Positions 22,511 through 34,300 of a stretch of DNA of 64,000 nucleotides are shown here, piece by piece. The first letter of the stretch is position 1. The number at the start of each line of letters is the position of its first letter. The position numbers and the translations under genes were made by a program. Under the pieces are notes generated by a model. That model saw only the letters and a program-made list of their open reading frames with translations, was not told where the DNA came from and searched no databases. Location: contig JAEHOE010000005.1 in NCBI GenBank assembly GCA_016858145.1, positions 1,736,001 to 1,800,000 of the forward strand, given 5' to 3'. The DNA is from Edaphochlamys debaryana. Lineage: Eukaryota > Chlorophyta > Chlorophyceae > Chlamydomonadales.

Positions 22511-22977
22511 GGGGGAGCTGGGCAGGCGGTCTCCCTCAGGCAATGAACTCTGTGTAGGCTTCACAGTTTCCCGCTTCAATCCGTTGCCTGGCAGGGCATC
22601 TGGGTCTGATATTGGTTTGGCGGGTAAGCGGGCAGGCGTGAAGGTCTTCCCAGAGGTGCGGACCGGTGCCTGACCGACCGCAATCGCGATCGTGCAGCGC
22701 CCTGACCCAGCCCCCCGGTAAACATGTTCTTGCGGATCATGCATACGCGTTGGTGTTCTGTCGTGCACAACTCGCTCCGAGTTCGCTCGCTTGAAGAGTG
22801 ACCACAGAGCGATAATTTGCCACCGTTGGGGCTCGCAGACCTCTTCGTGCCTGGAGCAGCACGTGCTAGCACGCTGGACATCTGGCCCAACAGCGAATTC
22901 GAGACGTTGCGAGTTCCCGAACCGCCGCAGCTGCTTCGCGACCGCCCAGCGTGCAGTGCGCCCCCCGACCGCGTGTC
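22130..22977. promoter_or_regulatory. Shared upstream region of the Cys-rich gene and FPGS
   Basis: These 848 bases separate two divergent start codons. The left ~380 bases belong to the duplicated segment; the right part is unique. No defined promoter element is recognisable to me. Confidence 0.4.
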
Positions 22978-25900
22978 ATGCGTCGTGCCCTGTGCCGGGC
23001 TCTTAGCCCGGCCTGCGTCCCCCCTCGAACCCCCCTCGTGTCTCGCTCTTTAGCCGACAATGCCGTCGACACGCTCCCCTCCACGTCGGCATCGGCCATG
23101 ATTGACCACCTGGTCTCCGGGGTCAATCACGAAGCGTCCGGGATCCCCGCCATGGCCGGCACAACCGCCTCCAACCGCTTCGATCTGGGTCGCATGCGGC
23201 GGCTACTGGCGGCGCTGGGGGACCCACACCTGGCCGTCCGAGCTGTCCACGTGGCGGGCAGCAAGGGTGAGTCGAGCCCTCCAGAGGTCCCAGGCCATGG
23301 GGACCAGCACCGCGCCGGGTCCGCCCCCTCCCTTACCCCCTCCCCCAACCCCCCAACCCCCTCTCCCCTCCCCTTTCCCTTCCCCCACCACCCCCACCCC
23401 AGGCAAGGGCTCCACCGCGTCGCTCCTCTCCGCCTGCCTCTCCGCCGCGGGCCACCGAGTGGGCCTCTACACCTCCCCCCACCTGCTGGCGCTGGAGGAG
23501 CGCATCGCCGCCTCCGCGCCCGGCGCCTCCAACCCCCGCCCCCGCCCCATCCCCCCCGACGACCTCGCCTTCCTGGTGCGCCGCCACGCACCCGCCATCG
23601 CCCAGGTGGCGCGGGCCGAGGGCCCGGGGGCGCTGAGCCACTTCGAGGTGGTCACGGCGCTGGCGTTCAGGTGCGGACACGTGTTTGTGTGTGGGGGGGT
23701 AATTGTTGCTGAGCGGGATCACGCAGGGGGGGGAGGGGGGGCTAAAGAGGTGTTCTCTGGACGAGTCTGAGAGCGAAGGGAGAGAGGAGCGGCAAAAGAT
23801 GGGGCGCTAAGGGGCAAGGCGTACCGCATGTCGGCACGGCATGGGGTGCCCCGCAACACGGCGCCTCCAAACTAGGCCGGTGCCGGTTCGCCGCTCGCCT
23901 CGGTTGAGGGGGGGGCCCTCAATCCTCAACCCTCAACCCGCGCTTTACCCCACTCTCCCCGCCCACCCCCTCCCCCAGGTACTTCGCCGACCTGTCTGTG
24001 GACGTTGCGGTGCTGGAGACGGGCCTGGGGGGCACCACGGACGCCACCAACGTGCTGCCGGGGGGCAACCTGGAGGCGGCGGTCATCACGGCGCTGGGTG
24101 TGGGGGGGGGGAGGGGAGGGGAGGGGGGGGGCAGGGGAGCAGGGCACGAGGGGCGAAAGGAGCAGGTGGTTGAGCGTGGAGGCTGGGGGAAGGCTGGGGC
24201 TTTGGGTGGTTTTTGAGGTAGAGGATTGTCGGGCGGAGGAGTGGATGGCTGGAGCGCATCAACCCTAAAACCCCACTCAAATCTTTACCCTCGGCCCTCA
24301 GCCCCACCCCCTCCACCCCCGTCACCCCTTCCTCGCACCCACCCACCCCAGGCCTGGAGCATGTGGAGGCCCTGGGCGGCTCCCTCGCCTCCATCGCCGC
24401 AGCCAAGGCCGGCATCCTGCGACCGGGCCGGCCGCTGGTGCTGGGGCCGCAGGTGGGGCCGCGTGGGGGGGCGCGGGGGGCAGTGGGGGGGAGCAGGGCG
24501 GAGGGCGCGCGCGTTTGCCTTGAGGAGACCGCGCGCGGCAGCGCCTGCGGAGGAGACGGGCGGCAGCTCGTGTGGATGCGGGTTTGCGGCGACCATGGTT
24601 CGACTTCCGCCCCCGCCCCCGTCACGTTTGCTCCCGCCACTGCAGACGGCGCACCCCGAGGCCGAGGGCATGGTGGCGGCGGAGGCGCGGCGGCTGGGCT
24701 GCCCCCTGGTGCGGGCGCAGGACTCGGTGGGTGGGGGGGGCCGCGTGTGCAGACCCTCATTGGTATTGGCTGGTGGCCGCGTGTGTGTGGGGGGGGGGGC
24801 GGCTGATGGAGGCCTCGTGGGGAGGAGAAGATGGGGTTGGCGGGGAAGAAGGCGTGGTGCGGGTGTGGCGGGGGCGGTGTGTTTGAAGGGGGGGGTCCAC
24901 TCAGTTCTCAGCAACCAGCAGGACGGATTGTGGAGGATGCGCATGTCTGTGGTCGTTCTTCGGGCCTAACCTCCCCCCCGCTCTCCCCCTCCGCCCCCGC
25001 AGGTGCAGGTGGCCTCCCGGGGGCTGCGCCTGGAGCCCTCCCGCACAGGCCAGGCCCTGAGGGAGCGCCTCACCATCACCCTGCTGCCCGAGGACCCCTC
25101 CCCCTCCCCCTCCTCCTCCTCCTTGCCTGCCTCCCCATCCACATCCGTCACCTCCACGTCCTCCGCCTCCGCCTCCGCGCCTGCCTCGTCTCTGGAGGCC
25201 GAGGTGGGGCTGGTGGGCCCCGCGCAGCACGCCAACGTGGCGACGGCGGTGGCGGCGGCGCGGGTGCTGCGGAGGGGCGGCTGGGCGCTGCCGGATGAGG
25301 CGCTGGCGGCGGGGCTGGCGGCGGCGGCGCTGCCGGGCCGGTTCCAGGTGAGGGGGCGGAGGGGCGGAGGAAGAGGGGGCGGGGACTCGGGGAAGGGCGC
25401 AGACCGAAGGGCGCATTGGGGGGGGATTCCGACGCTGCCAGGGCGGTTCCAGGTGAGACGGGGTCGGGGCAGTGTTGGGATTCCAGGAGGGCCGTAACGG
25501 GGGGAGTCGAAACATCGCCAGGCCGTCGGGTGGGACGGGGCCGCAAGGGTGTGATGCGCGATTGGGCTGCCTTTGCTTTTGTACACCAGCCTTAGCCCGC
25601 GCCCCTTTGTTGGGGATCCGCCCTGCGCCTGGGTGGCAGCGCTGGCCACGCCCCGGCACATGCATATGCTCATCCTGCCGCCTCAGCTTCAAAACAACCC
25701 CACCCCTCCATTCCACCCCACCCCACCCCACCCCACCCCACCCCACCCCACCCCACCCCACCCCACCCCACCTCCGCCACACCCCCAACCCAGGTCGTGA
25801 AGCTCAAGGGCGGCGGCGGCTCCTCTCCCGAGCCCTGGCTGCTGCTGGACGGGGCCCACACGCCCGAGAGCGCCGCCGCGCTGGCGGCCGCCGCGGGCGC

Positions 25901-26767
25901 AGCGCTTCCGCCGGCGGAGACCCACCCGCGGGCGCTGGTGCTGGCGGCGGCGGCGGACAAGGACCACCGGGGCGTGGCGGCGGCGCTGAGGGCGCTGCAG
26001 CCCCGCGTGGTGATCTTCACGCAGGTGGGTGTTTGAAGCGGGATGGGTTGGGGAGAAGGTTGGTTAACGCAATTAGCAGGCGGGTGTCAGAGAAGGGGCT
26101 GTAAGGTAGGGGGCTTGCCGTGTGCGAGCTCCAGTGCAGGCATGACATCAGTGGCGGCAGGTGCTGCAGAGGCTGGCTTGTGGTTGTCGAGGGGGCAGCG
26201 TTAGGGAGCAGAAGAGCTGAACTGTCGTCTTGGCGTGCTTGCTGTCCGCAGGTGCCCATCGCCGGGAGCTACGCACGCTCGGCTTCCGCAGGTGAGCGCG
26301 CCACACCCTGGGCCTGGGGAATGGGAAGGCTCAGCCCACATCATTTCCACTGCACCCATTCGCATTGGCTCCCTCTGCTTCACCCACCCTTCCAACCCAA
26401 CGTCCCAACCCTCCGCCCCTGGCCCCTCCTTCGCACCCCCGCACACACCCCGCCCGCCCTAGCCACGCTGGCGGCGCAGTGGCAGGCAGCCGCCATCCTC
26501 GCGCCGCCCGGCTCCAAGGCGCTGCGCTGCCGCACCCTGGTGGCTGGGTCCATGGACGCGGCGCTGGCGAGGGCTCAGCAGGAGCTGGCAGCGCTCATGG
26601 TCGCCACATCGGGGACCGCAGGGGCTGTGGGGCCGGGGGCGGAAGGGGGGGTAGGAGGGGGTGCGGAGGGGTGGGGCGAGCGGTGCGGGGTGCTCATGGT
26701 GACGGGGTCGCTGCACGCCGTGGCCGAGGTGCACCGCCTGCCCGACTTCGCGCCGCTGCTGGGGTAG
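22978..26767 (+). CDS. FPGS: Folylpolyglutamate synthase, probably organelle-targeted
   Basis: Adds glutamates to tetrahydrofolates, the step that retains folates in cells and organelles. Nine exons: 22978-23266, 23403-23670, 23979-24097, 24352-24452, 24646-24726, 25003-25347, 25794-26024, 26252-26291, 26463-26767; 592 residues. The Arg-rich start MRRALCRALS suggests an organellar presequence. HVAGSKGKGSTA at about 91-102 is the ATP-binding loop, split by intron 1. It is followed by LYTSPHL, LETGLGGTTDATN, LGLEHVEALG, LPGRFQ, LDGAHTPES near 419-427 and VTGSLHAVAEV at the end. DGAHTPES, HVAGxKGKGS and the closing TGSLH resemble eukaryotic FPGS more than bacterial FolC. A Pro/Ser-rich insert follows LLPEDPSPSPS. 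Starting at this ATG avoids the upstream GTG. The stop is only 245 bases before the fibrillin start. Confidence 0.9.
25434..25457 (+). repeat. Duplicate of the FPGS exon 6 end with its donor
   Basis: The true exon 6 end at 25329-25352 (gctgccgggccggttccag, then GTGAG) recurs 105 bases downstream inside intron 6 with two changes. The donor consensus is intact, so it could act as an alternative 5' splice site. Confidence 0.75.
25714..25770. repeat. (CCCCA)n microsatellite in FPGS intron 6
   Basis: About eleven copies of the pentamer CCCCA lie just before the exon 7 acceptor and lengthen its pyrimidine-rich tract. Confidence 0.9.
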
Positions 26768-27012
26768 TGCGGAAAGGAGGGGTGGGGAGAGGGGCGAGGG
26801 GGGGCTGGGGATAGGCGGGGGATGCGTGTGTGTATGGGCGTGCCCCTCGGCAACCGTCGGGCCAGGGCGAGTGCCCCTGCGGACTTGAGCCATACTGCTG
26901 CTTATCACTTACTGTGACCACATACCGCGACGAGTGCTGTTCCTGTGTTCCCGAGCGACATCAACCACTCGCCCTAGGGCATCTTCTCCTCTCGCAACCC
27001 GAACCAGCGACT

Positions 27013-30000
27013 ATGGCTCTGTTGCAACCCAACGCGCTCCAAGGCAGGATGCGCCCATCGGCGCGCGGGCGCGTGCGGCTGGGCGTGAGCGCGAGGGCGA
27101 CCGCGGCTTCCACCGTTCGCGTGGCCCGCAAGCCCCAGGGCGCTGCTCGCGAGGTGCGCGCTGGTGATCTCTACGCGAGACCACTCTGCCAAACGGCCGA
27201 GGTTCTTTGTTTAGCGCGTCTGTGGCCTGCGTTCATCGCTCGTCGACCACGGAAAGCTCTCGCCTTCGCGCGCAGCCTCTGACGCAAAGCCGTTGTTTGG
27301 CGCGCATGCTTTCTGTCGATAGCCTGAGCCCGGGGGTGGTATGGCGAACAGCCCAGCTCCGCGCCTCACAACACCCCGCCCGGACCCGCCCCACGCCTCA
27401 CAACACCCCTGCCGAACTCGCCCCACTTTCCCCACCACCCGCTCTTCCTTTACTCGCCGCCCCTACCTAACCCACACCCCCAGCTGAAGGAGGCCGAGGC
27501 GGCCGTCCTGGCGGCCCTCTCTGGCGCCAAGGGCCGCGGCAAGGAGGGCCTCTCGCCCGAGGACCTGTCCTCCCTCGAGGCGGCCGTGGCCAAGCTGGAG
27601 GCGGACGGGGGCGTGGTTGAGCCCACCCTCTCCCCCACCCTCGACGGCCGCTGGCGCCTGCTCTACACCTCGCGCCCCGGCTCGGCCTCGCCCATCCAGG
27701 TACGGTGCCGTACAGAGTAGGGCCGGCGCTGTTGTCACGAACAGGGGCCGGGGCGACTGGGGGAAACCTCTCTCAGCCTCGGCTCGGAGCTGGTGCGTGG
27801 AGCTGCCCTCCGATCCCTCACCGACCGGCCCAAATTTCCCCGGACTTCTGCCCGGGCGACTGGGGGTCGATTAACCGCCGTGCGGCTTCCTCGGTGCTTG
27901 CCCGCCCGTGGCCGGTGGCGGGAGTCCGTTGCCTTACTGTACGTGCGCGCCCGTGTCCCCACACACCCCCAAACCCACGCCCCACACCACCACCACCCCA
28001 CCCCCCAGCGCACGTTCACGGGCGTGGAGTCGTTCGGCATCTTCCAGGACGTGGAGCTGCGGGCGGAGGCGGCGGAGGGGGAGGAGGGGGGCCCGCGGGT
28101 CAACAACGTGGTGGAGTTCGGGGCGGTCGGCTACCTCAAGGCAAGGGGGGAAAGGGGGAGGAGGGGGGGCACCTTGGGGAGGGGGGCACCTGCAGCACTG
28201 GGACTGCTTGGGGCGGGAGTGCCAGGCAAGAGGGGCGGGGCCAGTGCGCCTGGGGGCGCTGCATGGGTGGTCGTGGGGGGGAGCGGGGGGGAGGGTGTGA
28301 TTGTCTAGGAAGGGGGTGTCGGCGGCTGCTCGTGCGAGTGAGGGGGAACCGAGGCGGTCGTGCTGGCGGCCACTGGGTGTGCTGGCAGGGAAGGGGAAAG
28401 GGGAAAGGAGGGTACCTTGGGAATGGGCGCAAGCAGCGCAGGCAGGCAGGGCGCGTGTTCACCAGCCCGCCAGCCCGCTGCCCGCTCTCCCCCAAACCCC
28501 CTTCCTCTCCTCCCTCCACCCCACCCCCCTCCTCCCTCCCTCCTCCCCTCCATCCACCAGGTCGAGGCGCAGGCAAGCACCCAGTCCAACCCTCTGCCCG
28601 GCTTCACCCCCCGCGAGGGCGAGGGCCTGCCCTTCGGCATCATGGGCCGCTCATTCACCTACCCCCCCGCGCGCCCGCACTCGCGTGTGGACTTCCAGTT
28701 CGACCGCGCCGCCTTCTACTTCCGATCCCTGCCCTTCACGCTGCCCTACCCCGTGCCCTTCCGGCTACTGGGAGACGAGCGCAAGGTCGGGAGGGGGCTG
28801 GAGGGGGATGGGATTGGGGTGGGGGCGGACCGGAATCGCAAGGTCTGGAGGGTGTCGGAAGGGGACGGGGCTTGGGAGCAGCGGCGGGGCGCGGTCTCCT
28901 GCAACGGTGCTGTTTGTGGCTCTGTCCCACCGCTTCCCTTTCCCCCCATACCTCCCCCCATACTTCCCACAGCCATTCCCTTATAACAAACCCAAAACCT
29001 GCACCCCGTCGCGCAGGGCTGGATCGATGTGACTTACATGAACGCGGAGGGCACGTTCCGCCTCACCCGCGGCAACAAGGGCACCCTGTTCATCCTGCAG
29101 AAGGTGGGGGAGCAGATGAGCGGCTGGGTGGCTGTTCGGGCGTGTGGTGTGCCCTAGCCATGCAGCTCCGTCCTCATGCATCCGCCTTGCCCGCTTCTTC
29201 GCCTGCAACCGCCCCACCCTCTGCCCCTCCTCCCAATCTCCCTGGCCCACCCTGCCCTGCAGGAGATCCCCCTCAAGCAGCGCCTGATGGACGCCATTGC
29301 GGAGGGCAACGATGAAGAGGTGGGGCCTCGGACTGCCGGGCGGGTTGTAAAGGGGCGGGTGTGTGGGGGAGTTTCGCCGGCACGGGCGGTGGGTCGGGGT
29401 GCTGCTGCATGCTCCCTCCATGTGTGGCAGCTTCGCCAGGAAAAGCACAGCACCTCGCCCTCCACACACCCGGCTTCATAAGGAAACCCACGCCCTCACC
29501 CTACGCCCCACCCCCGCAGGTGGCCTCGCTGGTGTCCCTCTTGGAGCAGGACAACCCCACCCCCGCGCCCGCCCGCTCGCCCCTGGCCGCCGGCACGTGG
29601 CGGCTGGTGTGGTCGCAGCAGGCGGCGGGGGCGGGGGCGCTGCAGAAGTGGGGCACCAAGCAGGCGGAGAGCTACCAGGCAGGGCGGCGGCAGGGGGTGT
29701 CCCGGGGGAGGGGAGGGGCTTCGGGGGCGGCCGGATCTGTCCACGTGTATCTGAGGCGCCCTGCCTCTGACTCTCCCGCCATGGAAAGCACGGTGGCCTG
29801 CCCCCCTGACCCTTGCCTGCATAAACAGCCACGGAGGATGATGGTGCCAACTGATTAACACCCACTGCCTCTGTCTGAATTCCGTCGCCCGTGCGCCGGT
29901 CCCCCATCTGCCCGTGCCGCCGCTCAGGTGATTGAGGCCTCGGGCGCCGCCGCCAATATCGTCAAGCTGGGCAGCCTGGGGGAGCTCCGGGCCCCGGCGG

Positions 30001-30514
30001 AGACCTCCCCGGCCTCGGACACGCGGACCAACGTCAGCATCACGGGGGCAGGGGTGAGCACGGGAAGGGGATATGGATGGGTGGAGGGAAGGGGAGGGGG
30101 AGGGGCTAGGGGCAGGGGAGGAAGGGGCGGCGGAGGTGCTGTCGCACGTGTCCCGACCGTCCGCGCGCGGCCACGTGGCGCCTCTTGCCCGGTGGGCCCT
30201 TGAGGGCCGCTCCGCCTGACGAGGCTGCCCGCTTCCCCCGACACTCCTACTATAACACTCACCACCCATGCAGCCGCGTGTGGGCCCTCAGCCCCTGCCC
30301 CGCGCCCCTCAATTCCACACCCCCAACCACTACCCCCAAACCCCAACCTCCCATCATCCCCCTTCAGCTGTTCCTGGGGCCCGTCCGCCTGCCGCTGCCC
30401 GCGGGCCCGCCCAAGGGCACCGGCCCCGGCTACATCGACTGGCTGTACCTGGATGAGGAGATGCGGATATCGCGCGGCAACAAGGGCTCGCTGTTCATCC
30501 ACCGGCGGGTGTGA
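27013..30514 (+). CDS. Plastid lipid-associated protein (fibrillin) with two PAP domains
   Basis: Plastid fibrillins associate with plastoglobules or thylakoids and bind lipid-like ligands. Nine exons, all at phase 0: 27013-27153, 27484-27699, 28009-28140, 28561-28785, 29017-29103, 29263-29319, 29520-29678, 29928-30053, 30368-30514; 429 residues. The first ~45 residues (Arg, Ala, Ser, almost no acids) form a chloroplast transit peptide. A predicted helical stretch leads into PAP domain 1: GRWRLLYTSRPG to WIDVTYMNAEGTFRLTRGNKGTLFI, ending near 267. Domain 2 runs from GTWRLVWSQQ to YLDEEMRISRGNKGSLFIHRR at the C-terminus. The D(x)n(F/M)R-(L/I)-(T/S)RGNKG-(T/S)LFI motif is thus present twice. 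Two-domain layout and length resemble Arabidopsis PAP12/FBN10, which I regard as the likely relative. Introns 3 and 7 appear to use GC donors (AAG/GCAAGG, CAG/GCAGGG). Confidence 0.85.
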
Positions 30515-31364
30515 GGGGCGGGTGCTTGCCGGCATGGAGGGGGGGGGATTGGGGTGGCTGTGAGGTCAATAGTGGGGGCCGTACTGGTGGGGCAGGGGCC
30601 TCGGCTGGGCGGCGGGGTAGTGGGATAGCTTGAGGGGGTTGGGATGATAAGAACTGGTGCGAGGTCCGAGCTGAGCGGAGCGGAGCGAGAAAGGAGCAGA
30701 GCTAGAGGTGGCTGGCGCAGCGGTAGGCGCAGGGGCCTGTTGATTGACCGCAGGCGCCGTTGAGTTAGAGAGGAGTGAATAGTGTGGACGGGACGAGAGC
30801 GCGTAGCGACCAGGACCGCGGTGACTGTGAGGCATCGTGGCCCAGGCGCTCAGGTTGCCTGCTGGTGCTGCAGCGACCAGCGACCAGCTGTGACACCAGA
30901 TGGTAATGTCAAATTTGGCGACCCCGGACGCGCTCTGGTCCAGCTTCTGGGCATGGGCAGGATGTTACCGTTGCTCGATCCTTCAGCTGCCCAAGCTCAA
31001 TCCGTGGGGAAAACTTGTCAGGTCTGGTGTGCATGTTCGCGCCGCGCCATGTCGGTCCGTGCGCCTCAGATCAGTCGCGAGCCGGCACGCTCCCAGACAA
31101 CAGACATTTGCTAAACAACTTGCTGCCTTCACAAGAGCTGCATTGCTGTCCCCTTGGCTCCTGGGAGCTCGTTGTGACAGGGCCGCGTCAAGAGCTTAGC
31201 GAGCCATGTGCCTCTGCAAGTAGATTTTTCTTCTCTCTAGCAAGGCAACGCGCTGGGACGCAGGCCAAGGGACGCTGCGGCCTTTGTGGCCCCGCGCTAA
31301 AACTAGTGCGCGCATTCAGCGCCTGCGTGGGGCTTGAGCCCATACATGCTCTACAAAAAGGAGC
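30515..31364. other. Intergenic region, fibrillin to kinase
   Basis: It should hold the fibrillin 3' UTR and the kinase promoter. No exon or TGTAA signal is evident. Confidence 0.45.
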
Positions 31365-34300
31365 ATGGGCGGCTGCCTTTCCAGCGAGGCGCCTGGCCCC
31401 AGAGCATCGGCATCAGCGCAGGCTCCTCCCGCGCCTCCACCGGCGCAGCCTGCCCCAGCGACAGCCCCTGACGCCGCTAGTCAACCCCAGCCTGTGGACG
31501 CGGGGCCAGCTGCTTCAGGGTCGAACGCGAACGGGCAGGGCAGCTCGGCGCCCGGCGTCAGCGCGCCCACCGGAGGGGCACCCGTCGCGGAGCCAGCTGG
31601 ACCGAGCCCCTCCCCGCCCAGCGGCACACGCGCTAGCCCCACCGACGTCTCCGCCTGCTCCCCCGCGCCTGGGGGCAAGGGCCCGCAGCGGACTACCAGC
31701 GTGGCCACCAATTTCTCCGCCACATCCTTCAGCAACCCGCCCCCGGGCGACGACGATGCCGCTCGCACGCTAGCCGCGGGCGGCACGCTCCTCTCCCCGC
31801 CCCCCGTGGGCCCCCCAGACATGCCAGAGCCCGCCCGCTCCACCGCCCAGCTCCCTGCGACCACCACCTTCAACTCCACGCTCGGGCCCAGCAGCGATGC
31901 GGGGTCGTTCCAGAACCCCGAGGGGAGTGCGGCGGGGGGAGCGGCCGTGCAGCCCAGCGGTTTTCAATGCATGCCCGCTGTGCTGTTAGCCAAGGAGGTC
32001 GCACAGCTGTCGTGGGTCGGACACGGAGGTGAGGATGTGGTTGGGGGAATCGCCGCAGGAGGGGTAGGGTGGGGGGGTTGGTTGTGGGGGTGGATGCACG
32101 TGGGGTGGATGGGAGGTCGGTGGGTGGGACACGAAGGGGGAGGGGAGGGGGGCGGGGGGGAAGGGGGTGTAGGTGTAGGAGGCGAAGAGCTGCAACGAGG
32201 CGAAGAGCCGCGTTGTGGAGTGCAGCAGGCGAGGAGGAGGAAACGGGGGCAGGGAGGAGGAGGATTGCAGCAGGGGAGGAGGAGGAAACGGGGGCAAGGG
32301 ATCAGGGGGAGTGCAGCAGGAGAGTGGGAGGAAACCGGGACAAGGGATCAGGGGGAGTGCAGCAGGAGAGTGGGAGGAAACCGGGACAAGGGATCAGGGG
32401 GAGTGCAGCAGGGGAGGAGGAGGAGGGCAGCGGTGGAGACAGGTGGGGCCGGGCAAGGTGAAGCGCGGATGAGCACTGAAAGGGCGAGGGTTCGGGGCAT
32501 GCCGCGGACTGTTGGGGGTGCTGGTAGCAGATTTGAGCGCACCCGCACCTGCCTAGCCCATGCACGCAGCGCGACACACAGCCTCTTGAACCAGCCCCCC
32601 TGCCACGCGCACATGGACACCCCGGCCCCCACCTCCCCCCACACCTCCTCTCCTCCCTTCCGTCCCCCCTCCTTCCCTCTCCTCCACCCACCCCCTCCTC
32701 CACCCACCCCCTTCTCCACCCCCTCCTCCACCCCCCAGGCTACGGCGCCGTGTACAAGGGCGTGTGGCAGGGCGCCAACGTGGCCGTCAAGTTCACGGTG
32801 GCGGACTACATGGACTTTGCGGGGGCCTCGGCGCACGAGGCGGTGCTCAGCAAGATGCTGTCCCACCCCAACGTGGTGCAGGTGGGCGGGCTGCAGGGGG
32901 GGAGAGGGTGGGGAGGGAGGGGGGGGAGCGGGGCCGGGTTGGGGCCGGGCGGGATGTGGGCTGTGTTGTCTTCGGGCGTTGCGAGGGCGCCGGAGCGGAA
33001 CGGGATGCAGGGCGGAGTCCTGAAGGCTAGGGAAAGATGCGCTCAATATAAATGCATGCTCCTTGCGTCTTTGCCCCCACGCCGCAGACGTTTGCCTCGC
33101 GTGTGGCCCTGCTGGACGAGGACTTCCTCCGCTCCGTGTTTGACGGGGAGACCAACTTCCCCTCGCGCGAGCTGCCCGCTGACTCATTCAGGAGCGGGGA
33201 GGTGAGCGGGCTGGGAGGGGGGAGAGGGGGGAGACGGGAGGGCCGGGGCACGCGGGGCGGCGTCTGGAGGTCTCCCGTTGGAGTGAGGCCCACGCGCGTT
33301 GGCTTGCTCTCTACACATCCCAGCTGCGCCCAGTACGTGGAACCCCAGACCCCCATCCACACACACCTCCTCCCCTCCCCCCCCCCTCACAGGGCTTTGG
33401 CTCCCCCTACGGCATCAACACTTCCATGAAGTTCCGGGACGTGCTGACCCACATCGGGGCACGGCCGGGGCACTACATCACGCAGATGATCATGGAGGTG
33501 CGTGGGGGGGGGGGGGCAATTACAGGGGCGGAATGAGGGGCGGTGGGGTCGAGGATGTTGGGCGGTGGGGGGGCGTTGCATGCGGGCGAGTGGTCCGTCA
33601 TGTGGGTCTGTGTGGATTGTCGTCCCCGCAGCTTGCGCGATCCCGCTCGTTCCCTCCCCACCCCCCGTCCTCGCTCCCGCAGTACTGCGACCGCGGCTCC
33701 CTCCACCAGGCCATCAACAAGGTGGGGGGCGGGAGGGGTCCGGGATGGGGGGGTCCGGGATGGAGGGGGGCGGAGGATGGGGCCCGGAGCGCACCATTCG
33801 ACACTCGGGCGGCCACTCTTCTTGCCCTTGCCTGTTCCTCATACTATGGGCCGCTCTTGTGCATGCCCCCCTGAGATACAACCCCCAACCAACCGTCACC
33901 TGCCCGCTCCAACTTTCCCCACCACGGTCCACCTCCCCCACCACCCCACCCCCACCCCACGCTCACAACACCTTCTACCCCCTTCTGTTCCCTGGCGTCG
34001 GCGCGATCCGGCTCAGCAACAAACACCACCCTTCTACCCCACCAACCCCACCCCGCAGGGCCTGTTCAAGTCCTCCACCAAGTGGAACAACAAGATCGCC
34101 CTCCGCGCTCTGCTGCGCACCGCCCGCGAGATCGCGCAGGGCATGTCGCACCTGCACGCCTGCCGCGTGGTGCACGGCGACCTCAAGCCGGGCAACGTGC
34201 TGCTCATGAGCTCGCGAGCGGACCGCCGCGGATTCACGGCCAAGGTGGGGCGCGCCGCGGGCTTTCCTAATCCCAGTCCCCTGTCCTGAACACCCGCAGC

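Noticed and set aside
22951..22977. Upstream GTG start for FPGS
   Set aside because: Nuclear genes start at ATG; the ATG at 22978 opens a good targeting peptide.
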